Shown here piece after piece: positions 1 to 7,920 of a stretch of DNA of 64,000 nt; within the stretch, counting starts at the first letter, position 1, and each line of letters opens with the position of its first letter. Location: contig JABLUY010000150.1 in NCBI GenBank assembly GCA_013306675.1, positions 29,468 through 93,467 on the forward strand, in the 5' to 3' direction. Under the pieces are notes generated by a model. It saw only the letters and a program-made list of their open reading frames with translations, had not been told where the DNA came from and did no database searches. The position numbers and the translations under genes are program-made. Source of the stretch: Thraustochytrium sp. TN22 (taxonomy: Eukaryota; Sar; Bigyra; Thraustochytrida; Thraustochytriidae).

Positions 1-721
1 GTTGCTCGTAGGTGAAGGTGGCCCAGGCGACGCGCAGCATGCCGCGCGCTTCGCCGGGAAGGTCGAGCAGGTTCGTCCAAAAGGTCTCGTAGCGACCCAG
101 GCGGTCGTGCACGGTGCGCACGAGGTGGACGCAGGTGGGCTCGTCGCGCGGTAGCTCGCCCTCAAAGCCGAGCTCCAGCACGCGGAGGCCCTTGCAGGCA
201 TCGAGGGCGGTGCCCAGGTCGCCAGCGCCGAGCGGGTCGAGCTGGTGTAAGGAGAGCACCTGCAGCTCGCGCAGGCGTAAAGCGCGCTGGTCCGCCAGTA
301 GCAGCGGTGTCGCGGTCCTGGTCTCCACGCAGGCGCCTAACACCTTCCAGCGCACGCGCAGTGGCGGCGTCTCCTGCAGGCGTCGCACGGGGATCAGGCC
401 GTCCACGACGCGGTCCAGATGCAACGGGAAGCCATCCAGGCTCGCGAGCACCTGCTTGCTCACGAACGGCAGCGTCTCAAAGACCTCCAGCTCGTCCAGG
501 AACTCGCACACGCCGTGCCACTGCTCGCGGTGCGCCGCAAGCCGCTCGAGGCCCCTGAACGGCTGCGCGCCGTCGCTACCGCCGCTCGGGACGCGCTTGG
601 CTCGCAAACCGTGCAACTTCCTCGCGCCATGGCCGCGCGCACCTGCCGTCACGCCGCCCGCGTGCATGCCGCTGCTGCCGTCGTGGCCGTGGCCAGCGTG
701 CCCCGCCCACGCCGTCTCCAT
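1..721 (-). CDS. N-terminal part of a leucine-rich protein, cut by the left window edge
   Basis: Reading the minus strand from an ATG at 721 gives about 240 codons without a stop to the window edge, so the C-terminus lies outside. The N-terminus is Gly/His/Ala-rich (starts METAWAGHAGHGHDG). From about residue 60 it becomes a normal globular composition with regularly spaced leucines, for example LRLRELQVLSLHQLDPLG and LRVLELGFEGELPRD, which look like leucine-rich-repeat strands. Codon third positions are strongly G/C as in the other genes here. No F-box or other named domain could be assigned. The plus-strand frames over the same bases are Ser/Arg-rich and look like antisense shadows. Coding status is well supported; the function is unknown. 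Confidence 0.7.
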   Translation of the reverse strand, partial: METAWAGHAGHGHDGSSGMHAGGVTAGARGHGARKLHGLRAKRVPSGGSDGAQPFRGLERLAAHREQWHGVCEFLDELEVFETLPFVSKQVLASLDGFPLHLDRVVDGLIPVRRLQETPPLRVRWKVLGACVETRTATPLLLADQRALRLRELQVLSLHQLDPLGAGDLGTALDACKGLRVLELGFEGELPRDEPTCVHLVRTVHDRLGRYETFWTNLLDLPGEARGMLRVAWATFTYEQ

Positions 722-2984
722 GCCTCCGCACGCCGCCGCCGCCGCCGCCGCCGCCGCCGCGCGCGCAGGCCCGCGCGCCCCAGCGGTCGCCCGAGCCGAA
801 GCCGACGCTGGCCCGCCGACCCGCGTCACCGCCTCGCCCGGGATGCCGCCCCAGGCCGGACCGACGCGCCGCGCCGCGCCGCGCCGCCGTCGCGCCGCAC
901 CACGCCGCGCCGCGCCGCGCCGCGCCGCGCGCGACCGGCTGCCCGGTCCCGCGCGGCCCGGCCCGCGCGCGCGCGCCGCCGCCGCCGCCGCCGCGCGTCT
1001 GCGCCGCTTCTCTTCCTTGTCTCGCGAGCCGCGGGCAGCCGCGGTCGGCTCCCGCTGTTCCCGGCCGGCGGCCGGGGCGAGCGCCTGGTGTGCCTTCGCG
1101 GGAACGGGGACTCTCCTCGGGAACGCCTGCTATCGCTCGGTCTGCTCGGTCTCGTCTCGGTCTCGGTGCGTCTCGGTCTGCCTGGGTTTCTGCTCGGCTC
1201 GGTCTGGCTCGGCTCGGTCTGGCTGCTCGGGCCCGTCCACGGCGCCTCGGTCTCGCTCGGGTCTGGTCTGCTCCCAGGCAGGGCGCGCAGCCCGCGCTGC
1301 GCTGGGCTGCCGCCGGCGGCTCGGCCGCCAGGCGCTCTGCCCCTCCCAGCGTCGACCGCTTCGCGCCAGGGGTCAAACGATGGCGGGATGCGCCTGGGGC
1401 TTTGCCGTCTGCCTGCCAGCGCCCTGCCTGCGGTCTGGCAGCGCTGGCAGCGCGCCGCGCCGGCCGGCCACGGCGGCAGGTCCGTGGCGCGCCGCCTCGG
1501 AGCTTTGGCACCTCCGCCGCTCGGGCTGGCGCGCCGGGCGCGACGCGGTCCTGACCGCCAGTGCGGGCGGCGCAGCGCGTGTGGCACGAACCCAGGCTCC
1601 CGTCACGACAGTCAAGACCGAGACGGCGTACGCCGGGCTGGGCTGGGCTGGGCCGGGCCGGGCTGGGCTACGCGAGGTGGCGCGAAAGGGAGCCTGGACG
1701 GACTCGTCAAACATGCGCGCGGGGAGCGACGCCGCCAGCGGCCAGCTGAGCCCGGCCTCCTGACTCTGGCTGTCGACTCGCTTGCGCGCGAGCAAGGCGA
1801 AGAGTGCAGAGCGGAGCACGAAACCTGCGCGGGCTCTCCAGAACTGCAACGCACCGCGCCGCCGTGGCCACGCGTGGGCGGGCCGCTGCGGTGACGCTGG
1901 GACCGGCGGCCCTGCTGCCAGTGCAGCGGCGGCTGGGTTCTTCTGGCCGCAGGGAGGCTGCCACCGTGACGTACGGCTCCAAGTCAGCGAGGCTCGCGCC
2001 GCCCGCGAATGTGAATGTGCCGGACATTGCGGATCCCTGCAGATTGCCGTCACCGCTCGTTAAATCAATCGCGGGGGCTCCCAGCTAGCTAGCGAGCTAG
2101 CTTGCTAGCGACGCCTGCTCCAGCCAGCCAGCCACCAGCCAGCCAGGAGGGCCAGGAGCTGGATCCACTGGCATCGTAGTGGTGCGACGCGGCGCACGCG
2201 CGCTCTGGTTGATCTCGGACGGCGGTTGTTGCTTCAAGTTGGTGGTGGTTACTTGGTGGCTGACAGTGAGTGTCACGTCATGGACGGCAGCCCGCCTGAG
2301 CCCGGTGTATGCGCCGCGACCCAACCATCTGGCTGGCTGCCAGCGCACCCTGTGGTCGCGCCGACTTCAACTTGCCTAACAGGCTCCGAGCCGTTCACTG
2401 CCCGGATGTCCTGACTGACGGCCGTGCTGCCGTGGCCGCTGGCCTCCGCCGCGTGGCTGGCACTGTGGGGCTACGTTTCCGCAATGCGAGCCGAGATTGT
2501 GTGGCTGCCTCTGCAGTGCTCTGCAGGCTTGCCGGCCAGCCGGGACAGCGCCGCAGCCAGACCTGCCACAGGCTCAGCGGCGCTCAACTGCCGACCGAGC
2601 CGCCGCGGCCTCGCGTGGCGAGGCTTCCGATCCGGGCTGCACGGCGCGCGATCCGACCGCGCAGCTAACTGCCCCGGACGCCAGGTCGGGCAGCGCGGAC
2701 GCCTCGTTGCTGCCAGCCAGTGTGGGAAGTTAGGGACGCAAAAGGAGAAGCAAGCGAGGGCTTGAACAGAACCCGGACAGGAAGCGAGCGCTAACTCCTG
2801 CGGCCAGCTTGCTCCAACCTTGGCAGCCTGCTTCTTGCCTGGCCGCTCGACCGCGAGCTAGCTGAGCGACGGTGGCGGGCCTGCCACCACTGGAGTCGTG
2901 CGCAAAGATGGGTTGGGCTAGCCGCGCCAACTTGAACCTCTAGTGGAGGAGTCGTGCGCGATCTGCCACTAAGCAAACCGAGTA

Positions 2985-3061
2985 CGTGCGTGCGTGCTTG
3001 CGTGCGTGCTTGCGTGCGTTGACGTGCGTGCGTTCAGGCGTGCGTGCGTGCGTGCGTGCGT
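2985..3061. repeat. GTGC microsatellite
   Basis: Imperfect tandem GTGC/GTGCTT units fill this stretch within the gene-free region. It is a simple-sequence repeat with no visible function. Confidence 0.85.
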
Positions 3062-3949
3062 GACACCGCTCAGCGCCGCTCTTGTATGTCTTCTCTTGGC
3101 GTCGCGTCGCGTGGCATGGTATGCAACTGGGGTGAGCAAGCGCCGCGCGGCGCAGCTCGATCCGTCGAAGCGAGAGTTTGCTGACCTCTGCCCCATCGCT
3201 GGAGCGAGTCGCAGTCTCGAGCGCATAATGCCTGTCAACGAACGGCACCGGCTGCGCGGTCCGTCTCGGTTGGCTGCATACAGCACCTCGGGCGGTTCAA
3301 TGCCGTCCAAAGATCGCTTGCTTGAAGCCACTCGTGGTCGCCAAAATGCGGCGACTCGAACCGAGACGAGGCCTCCTGCTGCCCCTTGCACGGTGCGTCA
3401 CGAGCTGGCTGCTGAGTACGAGTCGCCCAGAAAGCCTTGAAGAAGGCCAAGCACTGGCCGACGCGGACTCGGCGCTCTCTTTTCTCCTCCAAGTAGCAGG
3501 CGAGCGTTCGCAAGCAAGCAAGCAAGCAAGCAAGCCTGCCATCCAGCCAGGCGCTGACTTACGTGACGCCAGCAAGGACGCTGACTGCCGGCCAGCTGCG
3601 AGCAGGGGAGCAGCAAGCCTTGCTTGAGCGCTGACTCAGAAGTGCCATACTCCTCTGCGAGTCCCTGCTCCAGCCTTGAAAGACCTGGCTGGCGGGTGAG
3701 CCAAGCCGGCCAACTTGAAGCAGCCAGCTGCAAGCAGCACCGCGGAGGCGGTCTGACTTCTTGCAGGTCCGGGTCCCGTTGAATAACCTTGCTTGATTCA
3801 GCCAGCCTGATGTTCTCGTTGTCATGGCCGCGGCGCGACACGACGCAACGTTGCGCACCAAAAGCCCATACTCGCTCGCGTCGCGTCGCCCGTGAGCTCG
3901 CTCGCGCCGCGTCCGAGTCGCATCGCGGCGCGTCGCCCGTGAGCTAGCT

Positions 3950-3971
3950 CTAGCTAGAGGCCTCTAGCTAG
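3950..3971. repeat. 22-bp perfect palindrome built from TAGC units
   Basis: The sequence reads the same on both strands around a central AGGCCT (3958-3963) flanked by CTAGCTAG arms. Similar TAGCTAGC/AGGCCT clusters recur in other gaps (near 2090, 5343, 23150, 26150, 33470 and 45255) and none lies inside a gene. The function is unknown. Confidence 0.7.
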
Positions 3972-4030
3972 CTAGCTGGAGCCCGCCGCCCTCGCCCCTG
4001 GTCGGGCAGCCCGACCGCTCCGCCGAGTCC

Positions 4031-4120
4031 GAGTCGCCCGAGTCGCCCGAGTCGTCGCCCGAGTCGCCCGAGTCGCCCGAGTCGCCCGAGTCGCCCGAGT
4101 CGCCCGAGTCGCCCGAGTCG
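4031..4120. repeat. 9-bp tandem repeat upstream of the L15e gene
   Basis: About ten copies of GAGTCGCCC run head to tail, one of them 12 bp (an extra TCG). The array ends some 420 bp before the L15e start codon. The same GAGTC word occurs scattered just upstream (3905-3930). Confidence 0.9.
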
Positions 4121-4362
4121 CGGCGGCGCTGCTAACCCCGGGCCGGCTCGCCCGGCATCCGCCATCATGACTCGGAAGGCCACAGGCACTGCACGCGCGT
4201 CCGAGCCGGACGAGTCCCGCCCCTCCCTCCCGCCCGCCCGCGGCGCCCTCTCAGCTCCGAGTCAGCTGGCCGTCCGCCCGTATCCCCGCGCACACCGTTC
4301 TGGCGCACACTTACACGCGTTCGCGGGGCGGGTCCCCGTTCGCGGGCGCCGCACACGCGGGC

Positions 4363-4372
4363 AGGGTTAGGG
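4363..4372 (+). promoter_or_regulatory. telo-box-like motif (AGGGTTAGGG) upstream of L15e
   Basis: A decamer matching interstitial telomere-repeat sequence lies 165 bp before the L15e ATG. In plants the equivalent telo-box (AAACCCTAA) is a known promoter element of ribosomal-protein and translation-factor genes. Its role here is inferred only from position and resemblance. Confidence 0.3.
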
Positions 4373-4537
4373 TAGCGTTGCGCGGTCTGCGTGGAGGAGT
4401 GGCGGCGGCGGCGCTGAGTGGTTATTAGGGAGGGGGAAGCGGGGTTTGCTGGTGGCGGCAAGCGGAGCGGGGCAGAGCAGGCAGAGCAGAGAGGCGCGGG
4501 CAGAGCAGGAGCTGCGAGCGCGGTCGAGGTCGGCAAG

Positions 4538-5155
4538 ATGGGCGCGTACAAGTACTGCGAGGAGCTGTGGCGCAAGAAGCAGAGCGATGTGATGCGCTTC
4601 CTGCTGCGCATCCGCGCCTGGCAGTACCGCCACGAGTCGCGCATCAAGCGGCTGAGCCGGCCCACGCGCCCGGAGAAGGCGCACCGCCTGGGCTACAAGG
4701 CCAAGCAGGGCATCTCGGTCTTCCGCGTTGCCGTCCGCCGCGGCGGCCGCAAGCGCCCGGCGTCCAAGGGTATCGTCTACGGTAAGCCCAAGAACCACGG
4801 TATCAACCAGCTCAAGCCCACCCGCAACCTGCGCGCCATCGCTGAGGAGCGCGTCGGCCGCCGCTGCGGCAACCTTCGCGTGCTCAACTCGTACTGGGTG
4901 AACCATGACTCCACCTTCAAGTACTTTGAGGTCATCATGGTCGACCCCTCGCACCCGCGCATCCGCACGGACGCCCGCCTTCAGTGGATCTGCAACCCGG
5001 TGCACAAGCACCGCGAGCTCCGCGGCCTCACCTCGGCCGGCCGCGCCCACCGTGGCCTGCGCAAGCGCGGCCACCGCGCCAGCAACCTTATTGGCTCCTC
5101 GCGCCGCGCCAACTGGAAGAGCCGCAACACGCTCAAGCTCCAGCGCTACCGCTAA
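4538..5155 (+). CDS. RPL15: 60S ribosomal protein L15e (eL15)
   Basis: This encodes a structural protein of the cytosolic large ribosomal subunit. The 205-residue frame starts [20 protein letters not shown] and ends LKLQRYR, which is the full extent of the eukaryotic eL15 family (about 204 residues). It contains the conserved segments [37 protein letters not shown] and NPVHKHRE. The ATG was chosen because homology begins exactly there; the open frame upstream (to about 4418) is Gly/Ala-rich and unlike the family. There is no intron, which is noteworthy because ribosomal-protein genes are often intron-containing. The telo-box-like decamer and a 9-bp repeat lie upstream. Identification is essentially certain. 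Confidence 0.97.
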   Translation: MGAYKYCEELWRKKQSDVMRFLLRIRAWQYRHESRIKRLSRPTRPEKAHRLGYKAKQGISVFRVAVRRGGRKRPASKGIVYGKPKNHGINQLKPTRNLRAIAEERVGRRCGNLRVLNSYWVNHDSTFKYFEVIMVDPSHPRIRTDARLQWICNPVHKHRELRGLTSAGRAHRGLRKRGHRASNLIGSSRRANWKSRNTLKLQRYR

Positions 5156-5748
5156 ATACTGCACTGTGCATCCCTTTCTTCTTCGTCTCCTTCTTCGTCT
5201 CCTTCTTCCTCTCCAGAAAGACCCCTTCATCTTCTTGGAGAGGACGTTGATGTTGGTTGTCTTGTCTTTGCAAGTTTACCAAGCTCACGGCATGGTTTCA
5301 CGAGACGATTGAGCATGGCTCCATCGCACGTCAACATTGCTCGAGTAGCTAGCTAGCTAGCTAGCCAGCTTCTCAGAGCGCATATGCGCCTGCGCACCTC
5401 ATTGTATTCCCGCATCGTGTTGCTCACGTGCTTCCTCCTCTTCAGGTGATGGTGACATGGGACGAGCATGCAACCCGAAGCATTTCCATCCCATCATCAA
5501 ACTTGAACTCCTTTCTTGGGCCTGTCGTGGTACTACACGTCGGAACAGGTACCCAGGCGCTCGCTTGTAGCTAACGTAGCTGCCACGCGCGGCGTAGCGC
5601 TTGACCCGCCCGCCACCGCCCCGTTTCGGCGCTCGTCTTGTGTGCCGTGCTATCTTTGTGCGACTCCTTCTGGTTGCGTCCCGCGGCCGAGACCGGGCCC
5701 GGCCGCGTCGGCAGACACGAGGCCGCGGCGAAAGAACGACACGACACG
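5156..5748. other. Intergenic region between L15e and the kinase-like gene
   Basis: A pyrimidine-rich CTTCTTC/CTCC stretch follows the L15e stop (5175-5215), probably its 3' UTR. A TAGC tetranucleotide run occupies 5343-5366. Nothing coding was recognised; the last 150 bases should hold the promoter of the downstream gene. Confidence 0.5.
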
Positions 5749-7638
5749 ATGGAGGCGGGCACGGGGGCGTTCGTGGTGGCGGCGGCGGCGCTGCTGACGA
5801 GCGCGCGGCTGCGCTTCCGCAGCCCGCGCGTGCTGGTGAACCGGCACGTCTTCGGGTCGGAGCACTTCTCCGACAGGGAGATCCTGCTGCAGCTGGCGGA
5901 CGGCCACTTCCAGACCAAGCTGGCGGCGCACAACTGGGCGCGCCTGCACGAGCTGGGGCCGTGCTTCATGAGCCTGGCGCAGCGCATGCTGGGCGGAATC
6001 AGCCTGGAGGCGGCGGTGCGCGCCGACACGGACATGGGCAGCGAGATCCGCCAGCTGCTGCTGGCCCACATCCCGGCGCTCGCGGAGGCCATGCGCGAAA
6101 TCGCCGAGAGCTACCTGATGCGCTCGCTGAAAAAGGGCGAGTCGCGCGCCAAGACGGCCTCCAAGGCCGTGCCGCGCGTCAAGCTGCGCGGAGCCAAGAC
6201 CGGCAAGATGTACAGGCCCGTGCAGTTCATCGCGCGCGGGTCCGCGGGCACCGTGTATTCGGCCATCCGTATCAAGAGCGGCGACGCCAAGCTGTTCACG
6301 GTCCTGCGCGACGCCATTGCATCCCCGGACAACACGGGAGGCGTCGACGCGGACGACGGTGCTGAAACCAGCAACGACGACAAGACCGAGGAGGCGGCTG
6401 CTGCCGCCGTGGAGAAAAAGGGCAAGGGAAAGATCACTGATGCATCTCCCCTTCTTCCCCCGGACACGCCAAAGAGCACGGCCACTGCGACAGACGCCGA
6501 GGACGAGGACGCCGAGGACGAGGCGGACAGCGCGGCCGACGGCGGCAAGGGAGACGCGGGCGCGAGCAAGAGCGCGCTCCTGGCCAAGGTGTTCAAGTCG
6601 AAGCTGCAGACGGTCGTCACGACGCAGCTGCAGCGGCAGCTGGCGCTCAAGCAGGTGGAGCCAACGCAGCGCTCGAGCGCCATCAACGAGTACCGCATCG
6701 CGAGCATCCTGGCGGCCAACGACACGCACAACTCATGCGTGACATACCTGGACCGGCTCGATGAGTCACCGGAGCGCCTCTGGCTGCTTGTGCGGCGCGT
6801 GGCCGGCTCGCCCTTTGGCATCGACCTGGCCGAGTACATTGAGCACCAGTTCTTTGACGGCCAGACCGCGCACCAGGACCTGGCGCAGCTCATGGTGCTG
6901 CAGCTCCTGCACGGCATTGACTATATCTCGAGCCAGGGCATTGTCATGCGCGACGTCAAGCCGGACAATGTCCTCATTGACTACGACATGGACCTGCATG
7001 AGAAGGTGCACATGTCCGCCCGGTGGAGCGACTTTGGACTTTCCATTGACATCGGCCGCATGGCGGACGGCGCCGGCCTGCGCAGCCCGCTCACCGTTCG
7101 CGACCTCGAGGCGCATGAGCCGGGCGTGATTGCCGCCGCCGAGGACAAGCCAGCCCACCGCGCGCTCATGGACCCGGCCGTGGTGCGCGACTCCCTGGTC
7201 GCTTTTTGGTATGACACGCAAAAGCTCGTGCCCAAGCCCAAGTGGAAGGGCCGTCGCCCCCCGGAGAACTGCTACCAGGACCCGACCCGGGTGCACCTCT
7301 CCAGCTACGACACCTATATGATGGGCATCATCGTGGTGTCCATGGCGCTCGGCGTCGATGTGCCCCACATCGATAAAGCGGCGGTGCTGCAGGAGTTCAA
7401 CGACAAGCTTGGCATCTCGCTCTCCACGAGCGACCTGTCCAACTTTGAGCTCGGCACCTCGCTGCGCGAGAGCGAGGACAAGTATCTGCCGCACTTCCAG
7501 GACGCCTTTGGTGAAGAGTTTGGCAAGGCCCTTCTCCGCGAGACCGGCTTCATGCTGGCGCTCAATCCCCGTGAGCGGCCGCGGCCCTCGGAGAGCCGCT
7601 CGCGCCTATTGAATGTGACACGCATCCCGATCCAGTGA
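5749..7638 (+). CDS. divergent protein kinase-like protein with a long acidic insert
   Basis: The product is 629 residues. The N-terminus (MEAGTGAFVVAAAALLTSA) is short and hydrophobic, possibly a targeting or anchor segment. A glycine-rich loop (IARGSAGTVY) lies near residue 160. About 130 residues of mostly charged, low-complexity Asp/Glu/Lys/Ala sequence then intervene before the probable VAIK lysine (LALKQVEP, K301). The catalytic loop is MRDVKPDNVLID near residue 400, with Met where His is normal, and the metal-binding motif is SDFGLS near 427. The Asp, Lys and Asn of the catalytic loop are kept, so activity is plausible. The C-lobe is irregular and no APE motif is obvious. The start was chosen at the ATG at 5749; the open frame upstream has no other ATG. 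Substrate and pathway are unknown. Confidence 0.75.
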   Translation: MEAGTGAFVVAAAALLTSARLRFRSPRVLVNRHVFGSEHFSDREILLQLADGHFQTKLAAHNWARLHELGPCFMSLAQRMLGGISLEAAVRADTDMGSEIRQLLLAHIPALAEAMREIAESYLMRSLKKGESRAKTASKAVPRVKLRGAKTGKMYRPVQFIARGSAGTVYSAIRIKSGDAKLFTVLRDAIASPDNTGGVDADDGAETSNDDKTEEAAAAAVEKKGKGKITDASPLLPPDTPKSTATATDAEDEDAEDEADSAADGGKGDAGASKSALLAKVFKSKLQTVVTTQLQRQLALKQVEPTQRSSAINEYRIASILAANDTHNSCVTYLDRLDESPERLWLLVRRVAGSPFGIDLAEYIEHQFFDGQTAHQDLAQLMVLQLLHGIDYISSQGIVMRDVKPDNVLIDYDMDLHEKVHMSARWSDFGLSIDIGRMADGAGLRSPLTVRDLEAHEPGVIAAAEDKPAHRALMDPAVVRDSLVAFWYDTQKLVPKPKWKGRRPPENCYQDPTRVHLSSYDTYMMGIIVVSMALGVDVPHIDKAAVLQEFNDKLGISLSTSDLSNFELGTSLRESEDKYLPHFQDAFGEEFGKALLRETGFMLALNPRERPRPSESRSRLLNVTRIPIQ

Positions 7639-7920
7639 CGCGCCTTCTTGAGACGGAGCCACTGCGCGTGCTGTTGTATGGATGATTCTTTTTCCCTTTC
7701 TTTTGAAACCGTGTGCGTGCATTCGTGTCGTGTGGTCAGCCTTGGTCAGCCTTGGCGCTCTGGACCTGGGCGGCTCGCGTCGCGAATCGCCAGTCAAGAT
7801 CGCACCTCTTCGTTGGAGCGACAGCCAGCTTGGATGTAAGGAAGTGAACTTTGCTTCGATATCTCGCTTGAGTGATGCGTTGTTACTTGTACAGAGCAAG
7901 TCAGACAGGGCCTCCGGCTC

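Larger units (their letters stand above)
722..4537. other. 3.8-kb gene-free GC-rich region with simple repeats
   Basis: I found no convincing gene. The long open frames in all six phases translate to Arg/Ala/Pro/Ser-rich low-complexity protein, which is what a two-thirds G+C sequence without stops produces. The stretch holds CGG/CCG runs near 740-1000, CTCGGT-type repeats near 1135-1260, a GTGC microsatellite near 3 kb, clusters of TAGC near 2085-2110 and 3940-3980, and a 9-bp tandem repeat near 4.05 kb. The last few hundred bases presumably carry the promoter of the L15e gene. Untranslated exons or non-coding RNA cannot be excluded. Confidence 0.5.

Noticed and set aside
114-1894. Long plus-strand open frames (about 490-550 codons)
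   Set aside because: They are Arg/Ala/Ser/Pro-rich low complexity, overlap the minus-strand leucine-rich gene at 1-721, and match nothing; stop-poor GC-rich DNA explains them.
2985-3061. CRISPR-like array
   Set aside because: It is a simple GTGC microsatellite without unique spacers; no array of 25-40 bp repeats with spacers exists in the window.
4363-4372. True telomere or contig end
   Set aside because: Only one and a half TTAGGG-like units are present and genes continue on both sides.
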